A stretch of 33,047 nucleotides of DNA from JAURVT01 sp049059935 (lineage in GTDB: Bacteria; Actinomycetota; Actinomycetes; Propionibacteriales; Nocardioidaceae), in contig NZ_JBMGQR010000049.1 of assembly GCF_049059935.1 (NCBI RefSeq), positions 1 to 33,047 of the forward strand, read 5' to 3'. Below are positions 22,553 through 29,350 of the stretch, piece after piece. Under the pieces are notes generated by a model. That model saw nothing but the letters and a program-made list of their open reading frames with translations. It did not search any database and was not told the origin of the DNA. Numbering within the stretch: the stretch's first letter is position 1; each line of letters begins with the position of its first letter. The position numbers and the translations under genes were made by a program.

Positions 22553-22566
22553 GCCCCAGGGCTCAG
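22549..22566. terminator. Compact hairpin shared by two convergent stop codons
   Basis: CTGAGCCC (22549-22556) and GGGCTCAG (22559-22566) pair perfectly with a 2-nt loop. The arms contain the pfk stop (TGA 22550-22552) and the stop of the next minus-strand gene (TCA 22563-22565). The loop is too tight for all 8 pairs to form; 7 pairs with a 4-nt loop is more realistic. Confidence 0.5.
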
Positions 22567-22961
22567 TCGGCGAGGGAGTCCAGCCGGTCGCGGCTGATGC
22601 TGAGCGCGGTCCCGCTCGGGTCGACCACGGTGATCCCGTCGTCGGTGAGCCGCGTGGCCAGGGTGGCGTCGGCGGTGAACGGGTCGCGGTTGGTCAGGTA
22701 CCTGCCGCCGGCGGACCCGTCGATCCGCGCCTCGACCCGGATCTCGTGCCGCCCCGGCACCACGATCAGCTCGGGACGGCTCACCCTCTCGACGCAGTAG
22801 CCCTGGAACCCCGACACCGTGTCGTCGGTCTGACACCCGAGCGTCCGCGTCGACTCGAGCAGCGCGGTCGACCCGACCACCGCTCGCACGACCACCGCGC
22901 CGACGACGACCACGGCTGCCGCGACGAACGCCGCCACCAGCGCGACGGCCCAGCGGGGCAC
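22563..22961 (-). CDS. Hypothetical membrane-anchored protein
   Basis: A 132-aa protein: one N-terminal transmembrane helix (VPRWAVALVAAFVAAAVVVVGAVVVRAVVG), then about 100 residues outside the membrane with two cysteines (TLGCQTDD and QGYCVERV, a likely disulfide). The tail is GTALSISRDRLDSLAD. I do not recognise a family. The GTG at 22961 lies 2 bases after the aminotransferase stop, so the two are co-transcribed, although the functions are not obviously related. A signal-anchor with a small extracytoplasmic domain is the most likely topology. It converges on pfk. Confidence 0.7.
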   Translation of the reverse strand: MPRWAVALVAAFVAAAVVVVGAVVVRAVVGSTALLESTRTLGCQTDDTVSGFQGYCVERVSRPELIVVPGRHEIRVEARIDGSAGGRYLTNRDPFTADATLATRLTDDGITVVDPSGTALSISRDRLDSLAD

Positions 22962-22963
22962 GG

Positions 22964-24049
22964 TCAGCCCCCGACCAGCTTCGCCGCCACCGTGAGGAAG
23001 GCGTCGTTGCCGGGCGTCTCGCCGATCGTCACGCGCGCGCCCTCGCCGGCGAACGGCCGCACCATGACGCCGGCCTCGGCGCACGCGGCGGCGAGGTCGA
23101 GCGTGCCCTCGCCCGCGGGCAGCCAGACGAAGTTGGCCTGGCTGTCGGGCACGTCCCAGCCGGACTCGAGCAGGGCGTCGCGCACGCGCGTGCGCTCGGC
23201 GACCAGCCCGGCGACGCGCTCGGCCAGCTCGTCCTCGTGGTCCAGCGACGCGACGGCCGCGGCCTGGGCGAGGTCGGACACGCCGAACGGGAGCGCGCAC
23301 GCGCGGATCGCGGTGGCCACCGGCTCGGCGGCGACGGCGTAGCCGATCCGCAGGCCCGCCAGGCCCCACGCCTTGGAGAACGTGCGCAGCCCGACCACGC
23401 GCGGGTGGTCGCGGCGCAGCTCGATCGAGGTCTCGGCGGGCGCGGGGTCGCGGAACTCCAGGTACGCCTCGTCCACCACCACGAGCACGTGCTCGGGCAC
23501 CAGGGCGACGAAGTCGCGCAGCGCGGCGGCGTCGACGGCCGGACCCGTCGGGTTGTTGGGCGTGCAGACGATCAGCACGCGGGTGCGGTCGGTGACCGCG
23601 GCGAGCATGGCGTCGAGGTCGTGCTCGGCGGTGGCCGTGAGCGGCACCTGCACCGAGCGGGCGCCGGTGAGGTTGATCGCGATCGGGTACGCCTCGAACG
23701 AGCGCCAGGCGTGGACGACCTCGTCGCCGGGCTCGCAGTAGGCCTGGAGCAGGTGGTAGAGCACCGCCACCGAGCCGGCCCCCGACGCGAGCTCGTCGGT
23801 GCGCACGCCGTGACGCTCCGCGAGCCGCTCGTACAGACCCGTCACGCCCATGTCGGGGTAGCGGTTGAGGCCGGGCAGCGTGCTGCGGACGGCCTCGACG
23901 ACGCCGGGCAGCGGCGGGTAGGGGTTCTCGTTGCTGGACAGCTTGTACGTCGCCAGGCCGTCGCGCGGCGCCGGCGGACGTCCCGGCTTGTAGACGGGGA
24001 CGCCGTCCAGCGCGGCCCGCGGGGCGAGCGCGTCGTGGGTGCTGGTCAT
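22964..24049 (-). CDS. pat: Aromatic amino acid aminotransferase / histidinol-phosphate aminotransferase-like
   Basis: A 361-aa PLP-dependent fold-type I aminotransferase of the HisC family. LSSNENPYPPLPGVVEAV is the N-terminal motif, NRYPDMG follows, NNPTGP (165-170) and DEAYLEF (193-199) position the cofactor, and K226 in TFSKAWGLAGLRIGY binds PLP. The sequence most resembles the actinobacterial HisC2/Pat group (FGVSDLAQAAAVASL, SQANFVWLP), which transaminates phenylpyruvate and related acids, rather than the histidine-operon enzyme. No other his gene is nearby, which supports this. The ATG at 24049 has TACCGT six bases upstream (24061-24056), so the mRNA may be leaderless. Confidence 0.88.
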   Translation of the reverse strand: MTSTHDALAPRAALDGVPVYKPGRPPAPRDGLATYKLSSNENPYPPLPGVVEAVRSTLPGLNRYPDMGVTGLYERLAERHGVRTDELASGAGSVAVLYHLLQAYCEPGDEVVHAWRSFEAYPIAINLTGARSVQVPLTATAEHDLDAMLAAVTDRTRVLIVCTPNNPTGPAVDAAALRDFVALVPEHVLVVVDEAYLEFRDPAPAETSIELRRDHPRVVGLRTFSKAWGLAGLRIGYAVAAEPVATAIRACALPFGVSDLAQAAAVASLDHEDELAERVAGLVAERTRVRDALLESGWDVPDSQANFVWLPAGEGTLDLAAACAEAGVMVRPFAGEGARVTIGETPGNDAFLTVAAKLVGG

Positions 24050-24055
24050 GCCCGA

Positions 24056-24061
24056 ACGGTA
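24056..24061 (-). promoter_or_regulatory. -10 of the aminotransferase gene
   Basis: TACCGT on the minus strand ends 6 nt before the ATG at 24049, placing the start of transcription on the start codon. No clear -35 is visible. Confidence 0.45.
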
Positions 24062-24116
24062 CGCGTGGACCGGGTCCGACGTGGGCCTGCCCGTCGGCCT
24101 CTGGGAGCATCTCCCG

Positions 24117-25073
24117 GTGCCCTCCCCCGCCGCCGATCCGCGTCGGGGCTACGTGCTCGTCGTCTCGGCGGCGGTCTTCTTCGTGCTCAACGCAGGGGTG
24201 TCCCGCGTCGCCATGCGTGCCGGCGTCGACCCGGCGACCCTGACCACCGTGCGCGTCACGATGGGCACCCTGGTGTTCGCCGGCTACGCGCTCGCCGTGC
24301 GCCGCAGCGCGCTGCGTCCGCCGAGCCTGCGCGCGCTGCCCGCGTTCTGCCTGCTCGGCGTGGTGGGCATCGCCGGCGTGCAGTGGACGTACAACGTCGC
24401 GATCGACCGCGTCCCGGTGGGCATCGCCCTGCTGCTCGAGTACCTCGCCCCCGTGCTCGTGGTGCTGTGGGTGCGGTTCGTGCGCGGCGAGGCCGTGCGG
24501 CGTCGCATGTGGCTGGCCGTGGGCCTGTGCCTGGTGGGGCTGGCCGTCGTCGGACGGGTCTGGCAGGGCCTGGCCTTCGACGGCGTCGGCGTGCTGGCCG
24601 GCCTGGGCGCGGCGGTCTGCTTCGCCACCTACTTCCTGGCGGGCGAGCGCGGCGTCGGCCAGGACGACCCCCTGCGCGTGATCCTGTGGGGCTTCGCGCT
24701 CGCGGCCGTCGCGATGAACCTCGTCTCGCCGGTCTGGACGGTCGACGGCCTCGGCACGAGCGCGAGCCTGCTCGGCTCGCTCGACGGTCTGCGCGCGCCG
24801 CTCTGGGCGCTGCTCGTCTGGGTGGTCCTGCTCGGGACGGTCGCGCCGTTCTTCCTGTCGCTCGCGGCCCTGCAGCACCTGCCGTCGACCATCGTCACGC
24901 TCGTCGCGACCCTCGAGCCGGTGGGCGCCACCGTCCTCGGCTGGGCCTGGTTCGGCGAGGCGCTGACCGCCGCGCAGGTGGTGGGCGTCCTGCTCGTGGT
25001 GGGCGGGATCTGCGTCGCACAGTCCGCCCGCACCCGCGCACCCGACCCGGTGGTGCCCGAGATGGCGGTCTGA
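24117..25073 (+). CDS. EamA/DMT family transporter
   Basis: A 318-aa inner-membrane protein of the drug/metabolite transporter superfamily. It has ten hydrophobic helices arranged as two EamA repeats (first about 14-145, second about 155-300). The first repeat contains NAGVSRVAMRAGVDPATLTTVRVTMG, and the second ends IVTLVATLEPVGATVLGWAWFGEALTAAQVVGVLLVVGGI, the typical closing block. These carriers export amino acids or related metabolites (family knowledge). The GTG at 24117 follows GGGAG at a 9-nt distance. An in-frame start further upstream (24039) would overlap the divergent aminotransferase gene and is not needed. Divergent from the aminotransferase; export of an aromatic acid is a guess. 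Confidence 0.86.
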   Translation: MPSPAADPRRGYVLVVSAAVFFVLNAGVSRVAMRAGVDPATLTTVRVTMGTLVFAGYALAVRRSALRPPSLRALPAFCLLGVVGIAGVQWTYNVAIDRVPVGIALLLEYLAPVLVVLWVRFVRGEAVRRRMWLAVGLCLVGLAVVGRVWQGLAFDGVGVLAGLGAAVCFATYFLAGERGVGQDDPLRVILWGFALAAVAMNLVSPVWTVDGLGTSASLLGSLDGLRAPLWALLVWVVLLGTVAPFFLSLAALQHLPSTIVTLVATLEPVGATVLGWAWFGEALTAAQVVGVLLVVGGICVAQSARTRAPDPVVPEMAV

Positions 25074-25078
25074 GCGAC

Positions 25079-25100
25079 GGCCGGCACCGCGGGGCCGGTC
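25079..25100. terminator. Weak hairpin between convergent genes
   Basis: GGCCGGC (25079-25085) and GCCGGTC (25094-25100) pair with one G-U and an 8-nt loop. It lies between the EamA stop (25073) and the amidotransferase stop (25109). Confidence 0.4.
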
Positions 25101-25108
25101 GAGCGGGC

Positions 25109-25810
25109 TCAGCGACCCCAGAGGTGGTCGAGGGCGTCGTCGACGAGGGCGTAGGCGCGGGCGCGGAGGTCGTCCTCGTGCGCCCACATGGTGTCGCGCA
25201 GGGCGTCGGGGTCGTCGATGCCGTGCTCGCGAGCCCAGTCGCCGAGCTTGTCGAGCCAGGTGCCGAACTCGTGCGGCGTCACCTCGGGGTGGAACTGCCA
25301 GCCCAGGGCGCGCGCACCGTGCGCGTCGTCGGCGAAGCCCTGGCACCCGCCCGGCGAGCTGCCGAGCACCCGCGAGGTGGGCGGCGCGACGAACGCGTCG
25401 GAGTGCATCTGCGGCCACGGCCCCGATGGGCAGAGCACCGGGTCGCGCGAGTCGACGTCGAACAGACCGATCTCCGGCGAGGGCGACGGCCCGACGCTGC
25501 CGCCGAGCGCGTGCGCGAGCAGCTGTCCGCCGTAGCAGATGCCCAGCACCGGGACGCCCGCCGCGAGCGCGCCGCGCACGTACCGGGACTCGCGCTCGAC
25601 GACGTCGGCGTGCTCGGACGCGTGCCCGCTGCGGCCCGACCCGAGCAGCAGGACGAGGTCGGCCCGCTGCCGGTCGTCCCAGTCGCCGAGCCGGTCGCGG
25701 TCGACCCGCGCGGACGTCGCGTGGTGGTGCTCGCGCAGCCGCTGCCCCACGAACCCCGTGTCGTCGTCGCCGACGTCACCGACGACGAGGACGTGGCGGC
25801 GCGGGGTCAC
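25109..25810 (-). CDS. Class I glutamine amidotransferase-like protein
   Basis: A 233-aa stand-alone GATase1 domain. The nucleophile is C92 in GVPVLGICYGGQLLAHALGG; the His/Glu pair is H174 and E176 in ALGWQFHPEVTP. It has the usual fold and length of GMP-synthase-like single-domain proteins, which hydrolyse glutamine, gamma-glutamyl amides or similar. A C-terminal helical extension (WAREHGIDDPDALRDTMWAHEDDLRARAYALVDDALDHLWG) follows. The GTG at 25810 is preferred to the one at 25816 because TACTGT (25822-25817) would sit against the latter; it gives a -10-N6-start layout. It lies 22 bp after the DDAH-like gene, so it may also be read from that promoter. The substrate is unknown. Confidence 0.8.
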   Translation of the reverse strand: MTPRRHVLVVGDVGDDDTGFVGQRLREHHHATSARVDRDRLGDWDDRQRADLVLLLGSGRSGHASEHADVVERESRYVRGALAAGVPVLGICYGGQLLAHALGGSVGPSPSPEIGLFDVDSRDPVLCPSGPWPQMHSDAFVAPPTSRVLGSSPGGCQGFADDAHGARALGWQFHPEVTPHEFGTWLDKLGDWAREHGIDDPDALRDTMWAHEDDLRARAYALVDDALDHLWGR

Positions 25811-25816
25811 GCGCAC

Positions 25817-25822
25817 ACAGTA
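25817..25822 (-). promoter_or_regulatory. -10 of the glutamine amidotransferase gene
   Basis: TACTGT on the minus strand ends 6 nt before GTG 25810. This is the same distance as for the phosphofructokinase, aminotransferase and fructosamine-kinase genes, and decides the start. Confidence 0.45.
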
Positions 25823-25832
25823 GGGCGGGGTC

Positions 25833-26723
25833 TCATCCGAGGTCGAGCAGACCTCCCGGGATGTGCTCGAGGTCGCGGCCGAGGGCGATGTCGAGGGGGT
25901 TGGTCATGCAGCGGATGGAGCCGCCGCCCTTGTGCAGCTCGCCCATCGGCACCACGACGACCTCGAGGTCCCACGCCTCGAGCTGGGCGCGGACGCGCGG
26001 CGGGCAGGCCGGCATGACGACCGTGCGCCCCACCACGACGGAGTTGGCGCAGAACGTCAGCGCCTCGTCGACGGTGAGCACGAGCGGCTCGGCGACGCGA
26101 TCGAGGACGGCGGCGGCACCGTCGGCGTCGAACGCCTCGGGGCAGACCATCGCGTGGACGTCGTCGAGCGGGCAGAACGCGAGGTCGAGGTGGTACATCG
26201 CCGGGTGGACGATGCGCAGGCCGCGGACGCGGACCTCGAGGTCCGCGGCGATGCCCTTGAGGCCGACCTCGTCGCTGCGCTTGCCGTGGCCGACGAGCAG
26301 CTCGCCGCCGTGCGGGAACGCGTCGCCGGACTCCCACAGGCCGCCGACGCCGTCGCGTCCGACGTAGGTGGGCGTGTACCCGAGGGCCGCGAACGAGCCG
26401 GCCGCGGTGATGGTCTCGTTGCGGCGCTCGGAGAACCGCATGTGCGACATCACGACGCGGTCGGGGGCGCCGGCGGGCGTGGTGACCGCCAGGCCGAGGT
26501 TCATCGCGAAGACCATGTCGGGCGAGTCCTGGCGGGCCTCGAACACCTCGACGCGGGCGCCGAGGCCGACGAGCGTGTCGCGCAGGTGCTCCCACTCGGC
26601 GCGGGCGAGCGCGACGTCGGGCTGGTCGGCGGTGTCCATGAACGGGTTGATCGCGTAGTCGATCCGGAAGTGGTCGGGCTCGACCATCGCGTAGTGCCGG
26701 CCCCACTGCAGGGTGGTGGTCAT
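25833..26723 (-). CDS. Dimethylarginine dimethylaminohydrolase-like amidinotransferase-fold enzyme
   Basis: A 296-aa alpha/beta-propeller enzyme of the guanidine-modifying superfamily. MVEPDHFRIDYAINPFMD is the N-terminal block. H178 (PAMYHLDLAFCPLDD) and C272 (GELHKGGGSIRCMTNPLD) are the catalytic His and Cys. Members hydrolyse methylated arginine to citrulline and methylamines, or arginine-like guanidino compounds. The GGGSIRCMTNP loop fits DDAH better than arginine deiminase. The ATG at 26723 follows GGGAGG. A -10 (TACTGT, 26777-26772) and a FadR-type operator lie upstream, shared with the divergent FCD regulator. The class I amidotransferase follows 22 bp downstream. Use of arginine derivatives as nitrogen source is inference. 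Confidence 0.86.
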   Translation of the reverse strand: MTTTLQWGRHYAMVEPDHFRIDYAINPFMDTADQPDVALARAEWEHLRDTLVGLGARVEVFEARQDSPDMVFAMNLGLAVTTPAGAPDRVVMSHMRFSERRNETITAAGSFAALGYTPTYVGRDGVGGLWESGDAFPHGGELLVGHGKRSDEVGLKGIAADLEVRVRGLRIVHPAMYHLDLAFCPLDDVHAMVCPEAFDADGAAAVLDRVAEPLVLTVDEALTFCANSVVVGRTVVMPACPPRVRAQLEAWDLEVVVVPMGELHKGGGSIRCMTNPLDIALGRDLEHIPGGLLDLG

Positions 26724-26755
26724 CGTCGCCTCCCGAGCGCTCTCATGTCGCGTGC

Positions 26756-26797
26756 ATTGTCTGACAATCAGACAGTAGCAGTCTACGGGCGTAGTGT
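26756..26797. promoter_or_regulatory. Operator and divergent promoters of the DDAH-like and GntR genes
   Basis: ATTGTCTGACAAT (26756-26768) is an inverted repeat about one central base; its core TTGTCTGACAA fits the FadR-subfamily consensus TNGTNNNACNA. It overlaps TGTCTGA-CAA-TCAGACA (26758-26774). For the regulator, CAGACA (26769-26774), 17 bp, TAGTGT (26792-26797) is a promoter. For the DDAH-like gene, TACTGT (26777-26772, minus) is a -10. Binding would block both. Confidence 0.7.
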
Positions 26798-26806
26798 GTC
26801 CCCGCG

Positions 26807-27475
26807 ATGTACGAATCGTTAGCGCTCGAGCACAGCTCCACGGTCGACCGTGCCGCCGAAGTGCTGCGCCAGGCGCTGTTCGCCGGCGACCTCGCCCCGG
26901 GCACGCCGCTGCGCGAGATCGCGCTCGCCGACCAGCTGGGCGTCGGACGCAGCTCGGTGCGCGAGGCGCTCGGCGTCCTCATCGCCGAGGGCCTGGTGAC
27001 GCGCATCCCCAACCGCGGCGTCGTGGTCACCGAGCTCGACCCCGAGCAGATCCACGACGTCGTCGCCGTCCGCCTCGTGCTGGAGACGGCCGGTGCCCAC
27101 GCCTGGATCGGCGCCACCGACGAGGCCCGGGGCGCCGTCCGGTCCGCGATGGCCGACTACCGCCACCTCGCCCAGGTGGGCGCCGAGGCCCGTCAGATCA
27201 CCGAGGCGCACCTGGCCTTCCACCGCAGCCTGGTCGCGCTGACGGGCAGCCGCCGCCTCGTCGCCGTCGCCGACCAGGTGACGGCCGAGATCCGTCTCGC
27301 CCTGGCGCACCTCGACCGGCTGCGCCTCAACGCCGCCGAGCAGGTCACCGACCACCAGCGGCTGCTCGACATGCTCGAGGACGGCGACACCGAGGGCGTC
27401 GCCACCGAGCTGGTGGCCCACCTCGCCGACGCCGAGTCGTCGCTGGTTGAGACGCTGTACGTCCCCGAGGGCTGA
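26807..27475 (+). CDS. GntR family regulator, FCD subfamily
   Basis: A 222-aa regulator. The winged helix is about 11-78 (LREIALADQLGVGRSSVREALGVLIAEGLVTRIPNRGVVVTEL). The FCD effector domain has candidate metal ligands H135, H139 (EAHLAFHRSL), H183 (TDHQRL) and H205 (VAHLADAE); the usual first-position Asp/Asn is His135. It is transcribed divergently from the DDAH-like gene, with a well-matched FadR-type operator in between, so it most likely represses that gene and itself. The ATG at 26807 is 9 nt after TAGTGT, implying only a few bases of leader. The effector is probably a guanidino acid or a downstream product (inference). It is not clearly linked to the holin-like gene downstream. Confidence 0.9.
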   Translation: MYESLALEHSSTVDRAAEVLRQALFAGDLAPGTPLREIALADQLGVGRSSVREALGVLIAEGLVTRIPNRGVVVTELDPEQIHDVVAVRLVLETAGAHAWIGATDEARGAVRSAMADYRHLAQVGAEARQITEAHLAFHRSLVALTGSRRLVAVADQVTAEIRLALAHLDRLRLNAAEQVTDHQRLLDMLEDGDTEGVATELVAHLADAESSLVETLYVPEG

Positions 27476-27513
27476 CGCGCCGGACGGCTCGACGCGCCTG
27501 ACAGACTGGGGGC

Positions 27514-27894
27514 ATGCTCCAGACCGTCACCACCTGGCTGTCCAACGCGGCGGCCATCGCCGTCGCGGCGTGGCTGTTCGGCGGCATCGCCGTCGGCACC
27601 GCCGCGGACGACACCACCCAGCGCGTCCTCACGCTCCTGCTCATCGCGGCCGTGTTCTCGCTGATCAACGCGCTGATCGCGCCCGTGGTCAAGCTGCTGT
27701 CGCTGCCGTTCATCGTCATCACGCTCGGCCTCGCCCTGCTCGTGATCAACGCCCTGCTGCTCCTGCTCACCGAGTGGGTCACCGGCAAGCTCGACGTCGC
27801 GTTCGTCGTCGAGGGGTTCTGGTGGGCCGTGGCCGGGTCGATCGTGATCTCGGTCGTCAACGGCGTCCTCGGCCTGTTCTTCGCGAGGGACTGA
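27514..27894 (+). CDS. Phage-holin family (superfamily IV) membrane protein
   Basis: A 126-aa protein with four hydrophobic helices (about 8-28, 38-62, 64-86 and 98-122). The blocks AVFSLINALIAPVVKLLSLPFIVITLGLALLVINALLLLLTEWVTGKL and VISVVNGVLGLFF mark the 4-TMS mycobacterial-type 'holin' family. Despite the name, most chromosomal members are not in phages, and no phage gene is nearby. Its start (ATG 27514) is 6 nt after CAGACT, a weak -10. The stop lies one base before the GTG of the phosphatase, so the two are translationally coupled. Function unknown. Confidence 0.85.
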   Translation: MLQTVTTWLSNAAAIAVAAWLFGGIAVGTAADDTTQRVLTLLLIAAVFSLINALIAPVVKLLSLPFIVITLGLALLVINALLLLLTEWVTGKLDVAFVVEGFWWAVAGSIVISVVNGVLGLFFARD

Positions 27895-27895
27895 C

Positions 27896-28393
27896 GTGAG
27901 CGACTCCCCGTACCGCATCGCCGTCGTCTGCCTGGGCAACATCTGCCGCTCACCCACCGCCGAGGTGGTGCTGCGCGACCGCGTCGAGGGCGCCGGCCTC
28001 GACGACCGCGTCGAGGTGGTCTCCGCCGGCACCAGCCGCTACGAGATCGGCAACCCGATGGACTCCCGCGCCGCCCGCGAGCTGCGCGGCCGCGGGTACG
28101 ACGTGCCCGACCGGACCGCTCAGCAGTTCGGCGCCGACGCGTTCGCCGACGTCGACCTCGTCCTGGCGATGGACGCGAGCAACCACGACGACCTGCTGGC
28201 GGTGGCCCCCGACGGGGCGGCGCGCGGCAAGGTACGGATGTTCCGCGACTTCGACCCCGAGGCCGCCGACGGCGACCGCGAGGTCCCCGACCCCTGGTAC
28301 GGCGGCCAGGCCGGGTTCGCCGACGTGCTCAGCACCGTCGAGCGCACGAGCGACGCGATCGTCGCGCAGCTGCCCGACCTGATCGGGCGCTGA
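27896..28393 (+). CDS. Low-molecular-weight protein tyrosine phosphatase
   Basis: A 165-aa cytosolic phosphatase of usual length. The P-loop is C12-LGNIC-R18-S (VCLGNICRSPTAE). The general acid is D132 in VPDPWYGG. AGTSRYEIGNPMDSRA is the second conserved block. Members such as PtpA dephosphorylate protein tyrosine, and some act on protein-bound ribulosamine 5-phosphate. The GTG at 27896 follows the stop of the holin-like gene by one base. A fructosamine-kinase homologue starts 30 bp downstream. This order, phosphatase immediately before FN3K homologue, is known from several bacteria and was linked experimentally to deglycation. The sequence does not by itself tell which activity dominates. 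Confidence 0.92.
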   Translation: MSDSPYRIAVVCLGNICRSPTAEVVLRDRVEGAGLDDRVEVVSAGTSRYEIGNPMDSRAARELRGRGYDVPDRTAQQFGADAFADVDLVLAMDASNHDDLLAVAPDGAARGKVRMFRDFDPEAADGDREVPDPWYGGQAGFADVLSTVERTSDAIVAQLPDLIGR

Positions 28394-28411
28394 GCGGTGG
28401 GCCCGCTCGGG

Positions 28412-28417
28412 TAGGTT
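28412..28417 (+). promoter_or_regulatory. -10 of the fructosamine-kinase gene
   Basis: TAGGTT ends 6 nt before the ATG at 28424, within the 30-bp gap after the phosphatase gene. It would allow separate, leaderless transcription of the kinase. Confidence 0.45.
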
Positions 28418-28423
28418 GCGGGC

Positions 28424-29302
28424 ATGGCACGGATGGGAGCCGTCGCAGCGCGCGCCGAGAAGCTGCTGGGGGTCGACGTGGTCGCCACGACGCCCGTCGC
28501 GGGCGGCGACATCTGCACCTCGACGCGGCTCCGGCTCACCGACGGTCGCAGCGCGGTGATGAAGACCCGGCCGCACGCCCCGGCCGGCTTCTTCCCCCGC
28601 GAGGCCGAGGGCCTGCGGTGGCTGGCCGAGGCCGGCGGAGCGCCCGTCCCCGAGGTCCTGGGCGTGGCCGACGACTGCCTGGTGCTGGCCTGGGTGGAGC
28701 CCGGACGCCCCTCGTCCGACGCCGCCGAGCGCTTCGGACGCGACCTCGCGCGCACGCACGCCGCGGGCGCACCGACCTTCGGCGGCGAGCAGGACGGGTG
28801 GATCGGTCTCGCACCGCTGCCCAACCGGAGCGCGCCCACGTGGGCCGAGTTCTTCGTCTCGCGTCGCGTGATGCCCTACGTCAAGGCCGCCCTCGACCGT
28901 GCCGCCCTCACCCCCGAGGAGGCGCAGACGATCGAGCAGCTGATGCGCCGTCTCCCGGAGTTCGCCGGCCCCGACGAGCCCGTCGCCCGCGTGCACGGCG
29001 ACCTCTGGGGAGGCAACGTCGTGTGGGGCCAGGACGGCGCCGCCCACCTGATCGACCCCGCCGCGCACGGCGGCCACCGCGAGACCGACCTCGCGATGCT
29101 CTCGCTGTTCGGCTCGCCGCACCTGCAGCGCGTCCTCGACTCCTACGACGAGGCCGCACCGCTGGCCGACGGCTGGCGCGCCCGCGTCCCGATCCACCAG
29201 CTCCACCCGCTGCTCGTCCACGCCGTGATGTTCGGCGGGGGCTACGGCGCCCGCGCGGCCTCGGCCGCCCGCTCCGTCCTCGACGGCACCGCCGGCGACT
29301 GA
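28424..29302 (+). CDS. Fructosamine/ribulosamine 3-kinase family protein
   Basis: A 292-aa kinase of the FN3K family (aminoglycoside-phosphotransferase fold). K47 (SAVMKTRP) and E60 (REAEGL) bind ATP. HGDLWGGNVVW (191-201) is the catalytic loop with D193 and N198. LIDPAAHGGHRETDLAML (from 209) holds the metal-binding D211 and the family signature. These enzymes phosphorylate the 3-OH of sugars attached to lysines by glycation, so that the adduct falls off. Bacterial members mostly prefer ribulosamines and erythrulosamines. Preceded by the LMW phosphatase gene, which can supply the dephosphorylated substrate. Length is normal. A direct-repeat box for MprA follows at 29312. Confidence 0.9.
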   Translation: MARMGAVAARAEKLLGVDVVATTPVAGGDICTSTRLRLTDGRSAVMKTRPHAPAGFFPREAEGLRWLAEAGGAPVPEVLGVADDCLVLAWVEPGRPSSDAAERFGRDLARTHAAGAPTFGGEQDGWIGLAPLPNRSAPTWAEFFVSRRVMPYVKAALDRAALTPEEAQTIEQLMRRLPEFAGPDEPVARVHGDLWGGNVVWGQDGAAHLIDPAAHGGHRETDLAMLSLFGSPHLQRVLDSYDEAAPLADGWRARVPIHQLHPLLVHAVMFGGGYGARAASAARSVLDGTAGD

Positions 29303-29311
29303 CGACGCCCT

Positions 29312-29344
29312 TCTCAGGCCGGGTTCAGGCCCACCTGGCACCCT
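29312..29344 (+). promoter_or_regulatory. MprA box in front of mprA
   Basis: TCTCAGGC (29312-29319), 3 bp (CGG), GTTCAGGC (29323-29330): two loosely conserved 8-bp direct repeats with a 3-bp spacer, as described for MprA. A weak -10-like CACCCT (29339-29344) ends 6 nt before the mprA ATG. Autoregulation by MprA is the likely use. Confidence 0.7.
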
Positions 29345-29350
29345 GAGGCC

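Noticed and set aside
22563..25418. 951-residue minus-strand open frame
   Set aside because: Only its last 132 residues are a real gene; the rest is another-frame reading of the aminotransferase and antisense of the EamA transporter.
27514..27894. Prophage remnant suggested by the holin-family protein
   Set aside because: No endolysin, integrase, tail or attachment site nearby, and composition equals the neighbours; the family is common as a chromosomal gene.
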